A stretch of DNA of 64,000 nucleotides from Lytechinus pictus (GCF_037042905.1 NC_087258.1:992001-1056000); one strand, 5' to 3'. Positions 21,820 to 34,600 are shown, counted from the stretch's first letter. Notes: a model not told the origin generated them from the letters alone. A program made the numbers and translations.

Positions 21820-24295
21820 GATTCGATTCGCACTCACAACAATGTTGAAATATGCATGTTGCAGACATGGATATACTTTGATAATGATCACAAACGTTCA
21901 ATCACTCTCGTCTCGTCTAAAATTAGTCGGCATAGTTCACGTAGTTTGTAATAAGTAGAAGGCAGTGTCGGCCACTGGCTTGCAACAAGTTCTGCTATTA
22001 TTCTTTTTTGTTGCTAAAACTCATACCTCACCATTCCAAAATAGCAATCCAAATAAAGACGATATGACGTCGTGGTATCGTGTCAATTTGTATAATTCAG
22101 TTATTGGCTTGGAAAACTAAGAACAATAAGACGCTCGCGATCGAGGTAGCCTTGGCCGACTGAATGCCTACGATGGTGGGTGCTGAAGAATGGAATAAAA
22201 TAACATAGACATCACACGTTTGCCAATTTAAATGAAAATATGCTGGAAGGCGGAAACAAAAGTTGAAGCAAGTTTCTCACTCTGAGGTCATATTCGTCCC
22301 CAATCTCAAACGTGTTACAGATCGTACAGTAACCAAGAGCTGAGATCATACCCCAAAACTAACCAACACCATGGTCTTAAAGAAAGAACGAGAGAGTGTG
22401 ACGCTTTGGATCCAGGGCCAAAATCCCCAACCCAAACTCATTACGCTAACGCATAGTGTGATAGGTAATTGGAAACAACATTGAAATAAGGAATATCTGA
22501 GAATTGAGGAATATTCTCATTTCCATTAATAGTTTAACTGCTTACTGTAATTGCAAAAGTCATATAAATATTAAATTGCGTTTATCAACCTCTATCTTCA
22601 AATTCCTCGTTGGAATTATTAATAACATCTCGATGAAGCCTGTTGTTTAGTAATTTCAAGGTTCAATAGTTTTATTGTCGCGATAATCCGTTAATTAACA
22701 AACTTAGGGGGTGTTCCCTCAAAAATGCAATCAAGTATTTCTGTTTGTATTATGGAGTCTTGCAATTAGTTCAAAACTTGTACTGATTGCCCCCCCCCCC
22801 TTATAAAAAGTGCATTCTGATTTTATGATGGTTAAAAAGGCATATGTCGATTGAATTTTTTAGTGAATGATAACACATTATTACCATTAATTTACTTGTT
22901 ACATTTCTCTTGACTATGAAAACAATTTATAACTAAAATAAAAGAAGAAAAACTATGTATTTCTTACCCCCTTATTAAAGCATCCAATCAAAAGAAAGGA
23001 TCGCGATGCATTTTTCACACTTTTGCTGTGGTGGATGATAGGTAGAACCGTGCTAGTCCCATAGCAGAGAGGCCGAGTTAATAATGCAAACCCAAGGCCA
23101 ATTATTTTGTGAATTCATTAGGCGTGGCATATCTGATGATAGCCCTCTATCATATAGCCTGTAATTATTTCAGATCGATTAAGAAAAAAATCAATGAAGT
23201 TTAATTTCTCTGTCACACCCCCAAACCGACCCAACGCCCAAAGTATCAAAATCTAATTTGTATTTCAAGGTATATGCACATTGTTTTATTTGTTTTGCTT
23301 GTTGGTGAGTCTTGTAGTATTTGGTTTTACCACAAGAGACGGATTATTCATCCTCTGTTTCGACGTTTGTTTGCCATGGGTGAGTTTGGATATCGCAAAT
23401 CCTCTCTTCGGCTGCTTATTCTTTCATTCATTCGTTCTACAAGTAAATCTTAACATATGTGATTAGACTCTTTCAAATGCCGCTGCATCCATGCAGGTTC
23501 TAACAAAAATGAAATTAGCAATGTTCCATTTCCCTCGATATTTTGAGGTATAAGTAACCGTTGGAAATGGGTGTTAAATCATGATTTTTTAAAATAAAAA
23601 TTGAAGGGATGGACTTTTTAAAGTAACTTTTCCATAGATGCCAGAACAGAATAAGGGTTTTCTTGGAAAAAAGTCATACCGATAATGGATGCAGTACGTT
23701 TGTAAAGACAAACACTAATGTAACATGGCGGATTAGAATTCGGAGAGTTACACATGTTACTTTCATTATAAACGAAATGATAAAATAACAACTAAAGAAA
23801 GCAAGAAATTTGCAATGAAAACGAAATGTATGGGGGTGATTTTATCAATCGAAATTTTTAAATGATATATTGCTTTGTGCCTGTAAGAATAATGATAGGC
23901 CTAAACAGTAAACATTAAGTATTTTCTGAAGAGAGACAATATAAATATATCTATTAAAAATAAAATAATGTAATGGCTACGACTTAGTAGTTTTGACTGG
24001 ATTCACATAGAATGCCTGTCTGTTATTAAAACGGAAACAGTTAATAAGAAATGATCTGCTGCCATCTTTTGATCAACTTATGAAAGATATTGGCACTGTA
24101 TTAGTTAAACTGCACATAACTGCAATTCTTTGGGAAGCAATTTAGATATACCCACAGTCCTCTTTAGAATAGTACGCATTTGGGAGCAGTACGCATTTTG
24201 GAATATCGAATAACATTAAGAATTGTGAAGCCAGACATACCAGAAGAAGAAGATATGATAACAATGGTGAAAATTATAGTGATAATGTTGAGAAT
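21820..24295. other. Non-coding AT-rich DNA, no gene seen
   Basis: Upstream flank of Ig receptor 2 and further intergenic DNA. A C-run lies near 22791-22800. No domain-bearing frame recognised. Confidence 0.5.
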
Positions 24296-24299
24296 GGTA

Positions 24300-24308
24300 T
24301 ACTACTAC

Positions 24309-24367
<59 letters not shown>

Positions 24368-24520
24368 ATAATAATAATAATAATAATAATGATAATAATA
24401 ATGATAATAATAACAACAATAATAATAATAGTAGTAACAACAATAATATTCATGATATTAATAATAATTATTATTATATTAATAATAATGATAATGATAT
24501 TAATAATGATACTGATAATA
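24300..24520. repeat. TAC then AAT trinucleotide microsatellites
   Basis: (TAC)n from 24300 to about 24365, then imperfect (AAT)n to about 24520. Open frames across it are homopolymeric artefacts. Confidence 0.95.
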
Positions 24521-24777
24521 ACATAAAAAAAAAGATAATTCTGTTGAAATTGAATGCTGCATCTTTTTAATTGCACCACTGACTATTGCCCAGAGTATAC
24601 GAAGGGATTTTCCCCGTGTGTTTTTATGTCATGCTCTCTGGAATTTACACTCTGTCAAACAATGTTGTTGTCATTTGCTTCTTGTTTTTTAGTCATTATT
24701 CTAAGCAGCAACGCTAAGTCAAGCAGAATTCAATTCAATTCAATTCAATTCGGTTTATTATGAAAGACATTGTAAAA

Positions 24778-24791
24778 CAGTCCGAAGACTG
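24778..24791 (-). other. 3' UTR stem-loop of the LINE, UUCG tetraloop
   Basis: Minus strand CAGTC-TTCG-GACTG: a perfect 5-bp stem closed by C-G on a UUCG loop, an exceptionally stable RNA tetraloop. By analogy with the eel UnaL2 LINE, whose 3' stem-loop is required for retrotransposition, it is probably the template-recognition signal. Confidence 0.6.
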
Positions 24792-25166
24792 ACACATACA
24801 AAGTTAACAGAAAAAAAGGAAAAGTACATTAAATTATATACCTACGAATTAACAAAATATAATAAGAACATAATAGTAAGATTAAATATTGCACTCGAGG
24901 TTCTACACATTACAGAAATATAATTAAGGGGATAATGCCATATAAAGAGAAAATAGAATGACCGATAAAAACACACAAAAATATTGGGATATGTATTATG
25001 TTGATTGATTTCAATGTAAACTGAGGGGGGGGGGAACTTTTGTAAGTTATGAAAAAGGAGGTGAAGGGTGAAGGGAAGAAAACAATGTCATACTTTTACA
25101 CACAAATTATATACGAACATGAACAAGGGTTGACATTGACTTCAATGGCATATACAGAGGCACATA

Positions 25167-28100
25167 TCACAGAGCAGCATTCAATAATGCTGTGACATGA
25201 GGGATAGTTGAGTTCTTATATCTCTGAGTTCTGCATCGCGGTAAGTCCAGAAGATGCGCATTACGCAGGGCCGAACTGTGTCGCGAAACAGATTGACGTG
25301 TGGGGGGTAACATGTCTCGATGGCGGTGAGATTTGAGAAGACCAAGTCCAAAACTCAAGATGAGATCCTTTCTGCGTTCACATAATGAAGGGAGGCCAAA
25401 AAGAGTGAGTTGTTGAGAGTATGAAAGAGATGACGGATACAAAATCATACGAAGAGCTCGTTTTTGGAGTCTTTCAATTTCGTCACTTTGTGTTTTAGTG
25501 ATTGCAGATCCCCAAACCGGAACACCAAACTCCAACAGTGGACGAATGTACACTTTGTAGATATTTACGAGATCATGCTTATCAACACCAAATTTCTTTA
25601 GAATGCAGAGGATATACAGTCTTCTTGAAGAGCGTGAAATCATGTGTTGGACTTGATCATCCCACTTGAGATCCGAACGAATCATCACACCAAGAAGGGT
25701 TAACGAGTTGACACGTTCCAAGTGACAATCCTTGATTGTGATGTCTAGCTGGGGTGGAGGGACCTTCAGGAAGGACACTTGCATGACTTTGCACTTTTCG
25801 GGTTTAGGCGTAACGTCATTTGAGATGCACCATTGACTCAGCAAATTAACATGGTCCTGCATGGAGCTTTGCTGGTTCTTTGGTAAAACCTCCACAACGC
25901 TTAAGTCGTCTACATACTTCCATCGATTCCTTGTACTTATAGCAGCATCATTGACGAGTACAAGGAAGAGGATAGGCCCAAGTTTCGTACCCTGGGGCAC
26001 TCCGCAAGAGAGACGCAGATGACTAGATGAGTATCCCTGATGTCGAACCATTTGATAACGCTCCGACAAAAAACTACAGACGGTAGGTAAAACAGAAGCA
26101 TCTACTCCCAGATTGATCAGCTTTTCAATAACCTTGGTGTGATTGACAAGGTCAAAGGCCTTTGTGAAATCAATTGTACAAATGTTGGCGTAACATCCAC
26201 TGCGTTCCAAACTCCTGTAGATGAGATCCAGCATATCTACAAGATAATGATTGATTGAGCTTCCTTTCATATTGCCATATTGAGAAGGATCAATGTGAGG
26301 CCTAAGATCAATCATCAACCAGTCTGCCAGAAAGCTCTCAAATAATCTGGACAGGACAGAGGTGATCGAGATTGGACGAAGCTGGTCAAGGCAGGTGACT
26401 CGTTGAGTTTTAGGAACAGCGCAAACCGATGCACACTTCCATTTCGCAGGGAAATAACCGACTTTCAGGCATTCATTGAATATCTTGCTCAACGGTCCTG
26501 AAATTTCCAATGCGAATTCCTTGAATAGACGAGTAGGAACATCATTGGGATGAGGTGCCTTCGATGAGTTGAGACGTTTAAGACGCTTATAGACCTCATG
26601 TTCCTGGATTACCGGCGGGGATGAAGGGGCTGGGAGATACGCTGGGAGGGCTGACAAGTCTAATGGAGGCAACATGTTGCAGACTTGGGAAAAATGAACA
26701 TTAAGATTCTCTGCTATCTGACGAGGGGATTCATCCTCAGGACCCAGGGAAAATGACGGCTTCTTGGTCATTCCAGTAAGAGACCGTATCTGTCTGTGCC
26801 ACTTTCCTGGTTCTGATTGTTTCAGATGCTCGACCTTGTTACGGAAATAGGTTGATTTAGCTCTGCTAATTTCACGTTGAACTTTATTCCTTAGTTGATG
26901 GTATCGATCAAACTTTCTACTTCTATAAGCTAGTTCACGCTGGTTAATCAGACTTCGAATTTTTACATTGAACCACGGTTTGTCTCTTGCTCTCCGTTTA
27001 AAAGATTTCTCAGGAAAGCAACGTTTGTACTGCGTCATGAGCGTACAGTGGAGAATATCAACCATTTCGTCAGGATCACAAGTGGCGTTAAGCTCTTCCC
27101 AGCTAAAGTCGGTGATCCATTGCCCAAACACCCGAACAGAAGAATCACGAAAGGGTCGTATTTTTAACTTGGAAATCTTGAGAGGTTGGATACAGTCATG
27201 TGGGCGCATAACAACAACTCGGTGGTCACAAGTAGCAATCGGGGCATGTATCACAGGGTCTTCAAACAAGTCAGGGAGGTTAGTCAGGATTTTATCCAAA
27301 ACTGAATCACCCCTGGTTGGTTCGGTAACTACCTGTGTCAAAAGAGCATTCTGTTCAATGACATCTGTGACGAGATCATTAAAATCTCCCATGACTAGGA
27401 TCAAGGCTTCCTCTGTAGAGTTGATCAAATCAGTCATTTGGATAATGTGCTCAGTTATTTCTTGACGATACGGAGAACGAGGCGGAGCATAGACAACACA
27501 AGCATAAATGTTCTTCGCTAGATGAATAGTCGAAGATGAACTCAGTTTTACCCAAATAATTTCCAGGTGTGGCGGTACCAAATCATTGTACACCAGACGT
27601 GAGTTTATGTCATTTCTACAGTACAACGCGACACCCCCTCCAGTTCGATCCACACGGTCACCCCGATGTAAAGTGAATTCATGTAAGTCAAAGCAAGATG
27701 ATGGCTTGTCAGGAGTGAACCAAGTTTCAGTTACTGCGATTAAACTGATACCACTGTACTGGGAGACAACAGTTGCCTCAAAATCGTCAAATTTGTTGCA
27801 CAATGACCTGGCATTTAGAAGTAGTATTGAGGGCAATGCTGACGAACCACCACCAGTCTTAACATGAATTAAAGTTCTTTCTCTTTTTGATTGTGGAAAG
27901 AGCAGTTGACGAGAATACATATCAAGTACTACGCTTATTTTCCGTCTTGTTTTTTTGCCAGCCCGACATCCTCTTTTTCTGCGTGCAATACCAAGAGTAT
28001 GTATTGTAGAAAAGACATCTTGTGGTAAATGGGGTACTGGCTGTAAACTATTCCGTAACTTGAAAAGTTCATCGCGAGTATAACGCAACAATCCGTTATT

Positions 28101-28223
28101 CGGGCGATTGCTCCCGTCCGAAGTTATGCAATTAAGCGACATCACGAGTAACAAAGCACCAAGTAACAAAAGCGGTTCGAGTGCGGACGACCAATTGTAA
28201 CGTCTATAACATTGGCGTGACAT
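25167..28223 (-). CDS. LINE ORF: apurinic-like endonuclease plus reverse transcriptase
   Basis: A 1018-residue protein with no internal stop or frameshift. Residues 1-36 include a hydrophobic run (16-31), then the motif LLRYTRDELFKLR (45-57) and a basic stretch near 81-95. The endonuclease domain spans about 130-345, with N137 (LLNARSL), E166 (TETW), Y245 (VVYAPP), D280-N282 (MGDFN) and D333-H334. The reverse transcriptase spans about 530-820, with D685 (TIDFTKAFD), GVPQGTKLGP at 741-750 and Y770-VDD (D772, D773). The C-terminal region matches the usual CR1/L2 tail (WGSAI, ERLQKRALRMI). All catalytic residues expected for nicking and target-primed reverse transcription are present, so the copy could be active or recently so. 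Confidence 0.9.
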   Translation of the reverse strand: MSRQCYRRYNWSSALEPLLLLGALLLVMSLNCITSDGSNRPNNGLLRYTRDELFKLRNSLQPVPHLPQDVFSTIHTLGIARRKRGCRAGKKTRRKISVVLDMYSRQLLFPQSKRERTLIHVKTGGGSSALPSILLLNARSLCNKFDDFEATVVSQYSGISLIAVTETWFTPDKPSSCFDLHEFTLHRGDRVDRTGGGVALYCRNDINSRLVYNDLVPPHLEIIWVKLSSSSTIHLAKNIYACVVYAPPRSPYRQEITEHIIQMTDLINSTEEALILVMGDFNDLVTDVIEQNALLTQVVTEPTRGDSVLDKILTNLPDLFEDPVIHAPIATCDHRVVVMRPHDCIQPLKISKLKIRPFRDSSVRVFGQWITDFSWEELNATCDPDEMVDILHCTLMTQYKRCFPEKSFKRRARDKPWFNVKIRSLINQRELAYRSRKFDRYHQLRNKVQREISRAKSTYFRNKVEHLKQSEPGKWHRQIRSLTGMTKKPSFSLGPEDESPRQIAENLNVHFSQVCNMLPPLDLSALPAYLPAPSSPPVIQEHEVYKRLKRLNSSKAPHPNDVPTRLFKEFALEISGPLSKIFNECLKVGYFPAKWKCASVCAVPKTQRVTCLDQLRPISITSVLSRLFESFLADWLMIDLRPHIDPSQYGNMKGSSINHYLVDMLDLIYRSLERSGCYANICTIDFTKAFDLVNHTKVIEKLINLGVDASVLPTVCSFLSERYQMVRHQGYSSSHLRLSCGVPQGTKLGPILFLVLVNDAAISTRNRWKYVDDLSVVEVLPKNQQSSMQDHVNLLSQWCISNDVTPKPEKCKVMQVSFLKVPPPQLDITIKDCHLERVNSLTLLGVMIRSDLKWDDQVQHMISRSSRRLYILCILKKFGVDKHDLVNIYKVYIRPLLEFGVPVWGSAITKTQSDEIERLQKRALRMILYPSSLSYSQQLTLFGLPSLCERRKDLILSFGLGLLKSHRHRDMLPPTRQSVSRHSSALRNAHLLDLPRCRTQRYKNSTIPHVTALLNAAL

Positions 28224-28499
28224 GTTAGTGTACGGTACTCACTGTGCCATTGAATGAAGAAGTTTAGCAGAAGCAGTTAAACGGGGCAACGAATGAACGC
28301 AAAATGTCATTTAATGATTCCACAAAAATATATTGACAGTTGACCAAACCAGTCCATACAATCCAATAAGCACAATCATATGTCCAAACATTGAAAATCC
28401 AAAGTAAAAACATAAATTCTGAGTAAAATAGGAGATCAAATGAGAGAGTAAATAAAAAACGGTGCTAGCTGTAAAAACAGCGCCCTCTAGATGAACTCA

Positions 28500-30110
28500 C
28501 GTACCTCACTTGCTACTTTATCTATTTTTGTTTGATAATGAACTAAGAAGAGTTTGGTTCAAAGAAGGAAATTTTCATCGATTGCCCGGATTTCTCATTG
28601 CTGCGCTTGAATAGCGTATAACCTTTAGTCACTATTTTCCTCATTGCTTTTTCATTACTAGCAAATAAATTTTATTAAATCTTCTTAAAAGTAGTAATCT
28701 CGTACGCAAACATAACGAATGGGAAGTTGACAGAAGTTGGCTTAATTTTGAGGTCAACTCAATTTCGGGGTATCTTTATTTATTATTTTCAAGTTTTCCA
28801 ATTTTTCCGTAAGTATAGTTAATGACAGCAAAATAAGGAAGCTCCTTTGTTAAAGGTAAGATCACACACAGAACCCAGAAGAGGAAGGGGTGTCATTGTT
28901 TTCTTTTTTCTCTAAAATAGCATCATGCACTGCACACAGTAAGAACAAATTATGGAACCTGGATAGATTTCATTGAACTTGGTTTACGAATTGAACGATA
29001 GGTTGACAAAGGTTCGAACAATGTTCAAACAAATATTTCAAAAATGCAAACAGCGATGTTCAACATATTAACAAGAAAACTTTGACATTAAACATTGCTA
29101 TTTGCATTTTCCTTTTCAGTATTTTATGTTAAATATGCAAAGGAATACTTGTAGGATCTCCCTAGAATATGAATGGTTTTATACTAAATTTGATACTTAA
29201 GTGTATCAATGTTTGGAGAAAAGAAACCGAATGTTAGTGCACAAAACCAAACCAATTATTTATCACCTTAAGAAGGAAGTTTCTCATTTAAAATAGTTCA
29301 GTTTGTTTTTGTACTGATATTTTGATAGTTATCTTGGGGGAAATAGATAGCACGTACGTTTTCATCTCTGTGTGTGGGAAAATATATCATGGCGTTATTT
29401 AAGCGTAAAATTATAATATTTTATGAATGAAAATTATACTTTCGACGGCTTGGAGTTCACTGTTTTCATATAATTGCCCCTCCCCCCTTTCTGGGGCTAA
29501 ACAGTACATTTATTTCAAATTTCGATCTTCAGTCTTATAAAAAAAAATCAATACATATACATGATATATGTGCGTAAAGTGCAGCTGTTATTACGTGAAT
29601 TTATGCATTTATAACCTGGCCCCGTCTTACCTTGCTTACAGAGTTTCGATAGATTAATATCAAACTCCAATTGCGATTAATCTAAAATTCCTATCTCAGA
29701 AGGACAACATTTAGATCAGGCAACAATTTATTCATTTGAATTTATCAAACCGTTTGTCTAAGACAGGGCCCTGATTAACTTAATTGGTGATAATATGATA
29801 TGATGAGATGATGAAACATTAATTTACAACTTTTGGTTATTTTTTGTAGATTATCTATCACTTTTACCTAGTTATTACCTTCATGCTATATACCATTGCA
29901 GCTATTATGGCAATGTCAAACTATATTGTGAAAATACATCACAAGCATTTTTCGTCAGGTGGGACGGAACACCTCTGTCAGCTACATTATTTTATATCAG
30001 TTGACATATTTTAGCCACTATATAATTTCATCATAGATATCAGCTGCAGCAACATCATCATGAGCATGAGTAACATCAACAGCACCACCGTCCCTGACCA
30101 TGTTATCACT
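28500..30110. other. Non-coding, nothing recognised
   Basis: AT-rich DNA upstream of the LINE with a C-run near 29480. No gene recognised. Confidence 0.5.
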
Positions 30111-30120
30111 ACATTAAATC

Positions 30121-30345
30121 AACCTTGCCATCATCATTGACCATTATCACTTTCTGCGTAATCATCATCATCATCATCATTAACATCATAGTCATCATTA
30201 TCATCATTGTCGTCATCATATCATGATCTTTATCACCATCATCATTTTGTTCATCAGTATCATCATCGTCATCACCATCATTATCTTCATCATGAACATC
30301 ATTATCATCATCGTAAATATCATCCATGATCATCGACAACATCAC
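30121..30345. repeat. ATC trinucleotide microsatellite
   Basis: Imperfect ATC/ATT triplets. Frames on both strands are low-complexity artefacts. Confidence 0.9.
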
Positions 30346-30440
30346 TTTTCCACGTACTCTCATCATTACTACCCCTCCACCCCCTCCCCTCCCGTACTCA
30401 TCATTAATATAGCATTATTGTATTCACTCGTCATCTCATA

Positions 30441-31663
30441 AAGGGATGGTCCAGGCTAGAAATATATATATCTCAATAAATAGAGTAAATTTCACATGGC
30501 AAAATGCTGAAATATTTGATCACAATTGGATAACAAATAACAAAGTTATTGAATTTTAAATATTTGTTTTATTCCGGTGAAACAGTTTTAGGCATGTCTT
30601 TATGAATATTCATTTGGTGGGCTGATGATGCCATACCTCCACTTGTTCTTTTGTATTTTTTATATGAAATTAGGTTTATTCAACAATTTTCTACCAAGAA
30701 CTAGAACGATTGGATTGACAACTGATTTAGTGCATTTAGTTTATATTCATTGGTGCAACGCATTTCATTATAATGGAGACACATCATTAACACCATGGAC
30801 CTATTAGGTCCATGTTAACACTAACATTAAAGTGATCATTTCACTTTGTTCTGATTTAAAAAATTCTCATTTTGGTTCTTGAAAATGGGCTTAACATTAG
30901 GCTTATAGTGTAAAAATACCATCCCAAAAGTTTCAAAGTATTATATCCACAGGATCAATTTTAAAACCTTAAAGATGTAAACCAAAGTTTGAAAATAATT
31001 GGGAGTTGGTTTCAATGACTATGTGTATTCAGTGAACCTGTGCACCACAACACACGAACTCTAGATGAACACAGCATGGCCTACATACAGTGTGTACTAG
31101 GTATACACTGAATGTTCAGTGCAGCTAATAGCGTGTGTGTGTAAATAGGAGATACACACAACAGAAGGCAGTCAAAATAGCCAACGGACTTTTGAATTGG
31201 AGTAGACTGGTCATAAGCTTAACCTGTCTACTAGACGGTTCTCAAAATCAAGCTAATAAATTGCTACTTGTATCTAAATTAGAGTTTTTCATTCTATATT
31301 GTGGTTTGTTTCAGGGTTTTTGAGGACAAATACATGCACTCATACACATGTTTTGTCTCAGTTTGAGAATTTTTTTAATCAGCTGCTCACAAAGTTAAAC
31401 GATCCCTTTAATGAAAAAAAGAAACATTTATGATTTCATGTGATACCATAAGAAAACGGAAAGTGGGGATGTGACATCATCAGCCCACCTAATGAATATT
31501 CATGACGATGTGCATATAACTATTTTCACAAAATATTGATAAAATTAAAAATTCAATATCTTCGTTATTTGTAATCCGATTTTAATAAAATTTTCAGCAT
31601 TTTGCTTTGTGAATTTTACTCTATTTATTTAGATTAAATATTTTTTAGCCCGAACCATCCCTT
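30441..31663. mobile_element. Long-terminal-inverted-repeat element, TA target
   Basis: Termini AAGGGATGGT and ACCATCCCTT begin inverted arms of roughly 200 bp that pair with moderate divergence: both arms carry TAAATAGAGTAAA, the GCAAAATGCTGAAA-type stretch, ATGAATATTCAT and GGTGGGCTGATGATG. TA flanks both ends. The centre has no transposase. It is a non-autonomous fold-back element related to the ones at 56121-56725 and 48365-48832. Confidence 0.75.
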
Positions 31664-31664
31664 T

Positions 31665-34600
31665 AAAAGTAATAGACCATAAAATACTTGCACGTTATTT
31701 GCGACATCTCCTTTGAATCAATCGAGTTTAATCATAAGCATAATATTATTTACAATGTTATTTTCTATTTACGCCGTTGAACTCAATCACATCAATCATA
31801 TAATTAAGATGATATCGGGATTGTAATGAAGAGAACACGGTAACATAATCCTTCCTTGCAACATAGCGAGGGGAGAAAGACATATTGGGTCACATATAAA
31901 ATTTAAAAAGTCTGTTTATGATTGCATCTGGATAAAAGGCCAAGTCCATCCCAACACAGAGCTGATATGAAATTTCTAAAATGTCAAATAAAAACAAACG
32001 TGGAGATTGACCTAATGTAAAAGTCGATATTTCTGTATAGCTATACATGCCTATTCATGACGTGCAGGCTGATCACTGATGTAAATATTTATATATCATT
32101 TACCACTTGAAGCGCCCCAAAAAAGGGAACGGCAGGCATGTAACCTCTTAAAAATAAAATAAAAAGTAGAAAAAAATCCTCTCATTAAACAACAGTAAAA
32201 TCATTCCCTCACGCATTCCATGCACCGAGTACTGACATCATCTCTCTTTTCAGAGTTAGCAAATATTGCGTGGGTCAAAGCATAAAGAATCAGTGAGCAT
32301 TATAGGGGTGTGTTTGTCTTGCTATTCATTTCAGGCATTTCAGGTATGGGTATGTGGGATAAAAGTCACAACAAAAGAACCATATCAGACAAAAATACAA
32401 CATGATATTTTCTTTGGCATGAAACAATACAAATATATTTACCAAAGTACAGATAATAAGTAGGTAGTAATTTGTAGGGGTGTTTTGTTCATCAATATCA
32501 AAAGTAAATATCGAATGTCACATACGAAATCTAAATTGCCGTATGGATAATTTAAATCCTCAATATTATTGTTAACCTTTGGACATTATAAGATGATCAT
32601 TATTTTCTTTGCTATATGATACAGCTAAATGATCATTATCAGGGACAGTATCACACACTTACATGCTTATAATATGATGAATGTAATTTGGCAATAAAAC
32701 ATTGATAACTCAAGTCTGAACACGAAAATTAAAACACGAATATAATAAATGATTTTAAATGATAACTGCCTGCTCACAATAACAAAAGCACCTTCCCTGT
32801 CTGACTGAGCAAATAAGGGGGAATGGGAGGAGGGGGATGGGGAGAGAAATGGATGGGTGAAAATGAAAATCTTTCACAAAATTTTCATTTTTAAGAAGTC
32901 AATATTTTGCTCGCTCGCGACTTTAAAACCACTACCCCACCCCTCCCACCGTCCATCACATTTTGCCATCTCATTCTTTTTACCCATTACTGGATAGCCC
33001 TGGCTTGTGCATTGCCTTCCCAAGTCAATTTTAATATCGACATGAAATATATTCTGGTGATTTACATTTTAACCCCCCCCCCCGCCACTTGCCATTTTGG
33101 TGACATTAATTTTCACCTTGCACAAGACGCTATGTTCACATGTCAAGAAAATCAAATTTTTAAAAGAAAAGTATTTCCTGCGTACTCATGGTACTTGGGA
33201 GGTGGACGCTACCCCGTACCCTTACTAAGATGATTCTTTTTATTTTTATTATTATTGATTTTTAGAAAGAGAAAGAGAGATGAAAGGGGTAATATACAAT
33301 TTCCCGACATCTCCAGAATGAGGGGGGGGGGGTGAAATTGACAGAGGAGGGGGGGGGGGTCAGCTAAAGTGATATGGAGGTAAAATGGGGGGGGGGGGGC
33401 TCTTATACGTGATCATATCAAAGTCTAGACGCCTCTTAAGTACGATTCAAAAGTTTGAGCAAACAATTTCACGTACACGATCAATCAAGTCCATATCCCA
33501 TATCTGCAAATCGATTTACTCTACGCGTGTGGGTTGTAAGCATGTAACTCATCGGGACAGTCTTTTATTAGAAAAGCATAATTTCTCCCCATCCTTTGTT
33601 GACATAACATGAATAACAGTTCCTCACACGCACTATTATCATTATTGTGTGAGTCGGATAATCCTTAACCAAAATATACGATTCTAATGGCACTGTAGAC
33701 GAAACATTGTGTTTGCTTGGTCGCACAAAAAGTGTTATTTGCTGGGCTACTTCATCATAGGGAAGTTATGCCACAGCCAAATTGTCTAGCATTAGTCTGA
33801 ATACTGAGCTACTAATATATACCTTATTCGAACACTAAGCCAGAACACTTTCAATGGTTTCTTTCTCAGAATGGAAATTATTGATATTGCTGGTTATAAG
33901 ATGTGCAAATTAAAAGTAAATCATTACAGCACGTTGAAAGTTTAGAACACTTTTACAAACTATGAATAGCTTAATTGAAGTACATGCCTAAATATTTTCC
34001 GACTTATATAACATTGCTGGTTTTAAAATCATGATAATACAGGTAACAGCAACCACTTTGTGTTGAAACCCACGTGGTTTTAGTAAAATTCCATGATTTT
34101 AATTTCGCCAAAAGATTACCATCCAACTACTTTCTGAAATAAAAATACAATTCATATCTGAATGTCAGTATGATATATATTTGTATCATTTTCCCATAAC
34201 GCAAACAAACACGCCTATACATATTGAAAACATAATATATGAAGCTTCACTAATATCATGATCCCCTGGTAAATACACACAAGTACATATCTCTTACAAT
34301 AGGTTTCTCTTGACAATACACAGTTTATGACCTTTTTCATTTTCGTATTGGATTTTATCTTGTTTACTCAGTCTAATATTCTATTAGTATTCCGTGCAGC
34401 CTTCCTATAAGCCAGATTATGATAATTGAGGTCTGATGCATAAAACTGTTTACCAATATGTAAATAAAAAAAATCAGATTCCACAATCATGACAATGTTT
34501 TTTCCTTTAACTTAAACAAAACCCGATGGTACAAAATTGCCAGAATTTTCCACAAGAAGGAAGCACTTCGATTAAATGGTTAAGGAAACTGTGATAGTAC

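Larger units (their letters stand above)
24727..28223 (-). mobile_element. CR1/L2-like non-LTR retrotransposon, apparently intact
   Basis: A LINE on the minus strand. Its single long ORF (25167-28223) is followed by a 3' UTR of about 415 bp that ends in pentanucleotide repeats (GAATT)n at 24727-24751 rather than poly(A). A perfect C(UUCG)G hairpin lies about 30 bp before that tail. CR1/L2-clade elements typically end in short tandem repeats after a 3' stem-loop that their reverse transcriptase recognises. The 5' end is uncertain; it may reach about 28490, where CTAGAGGGCGCTG resembles a repeat boundary. Confidence 0.85.

Noticed and set aside
24216..24579. Frames of 75 and 101 codons
   Set aside because: Read-through of TAC and AAT trinucleotide repeats.
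26968..27465. Plus-strand 165-codon frame
   Set aside because: Lies antisense within the LINE ORF and has no domain; a shadow frame.
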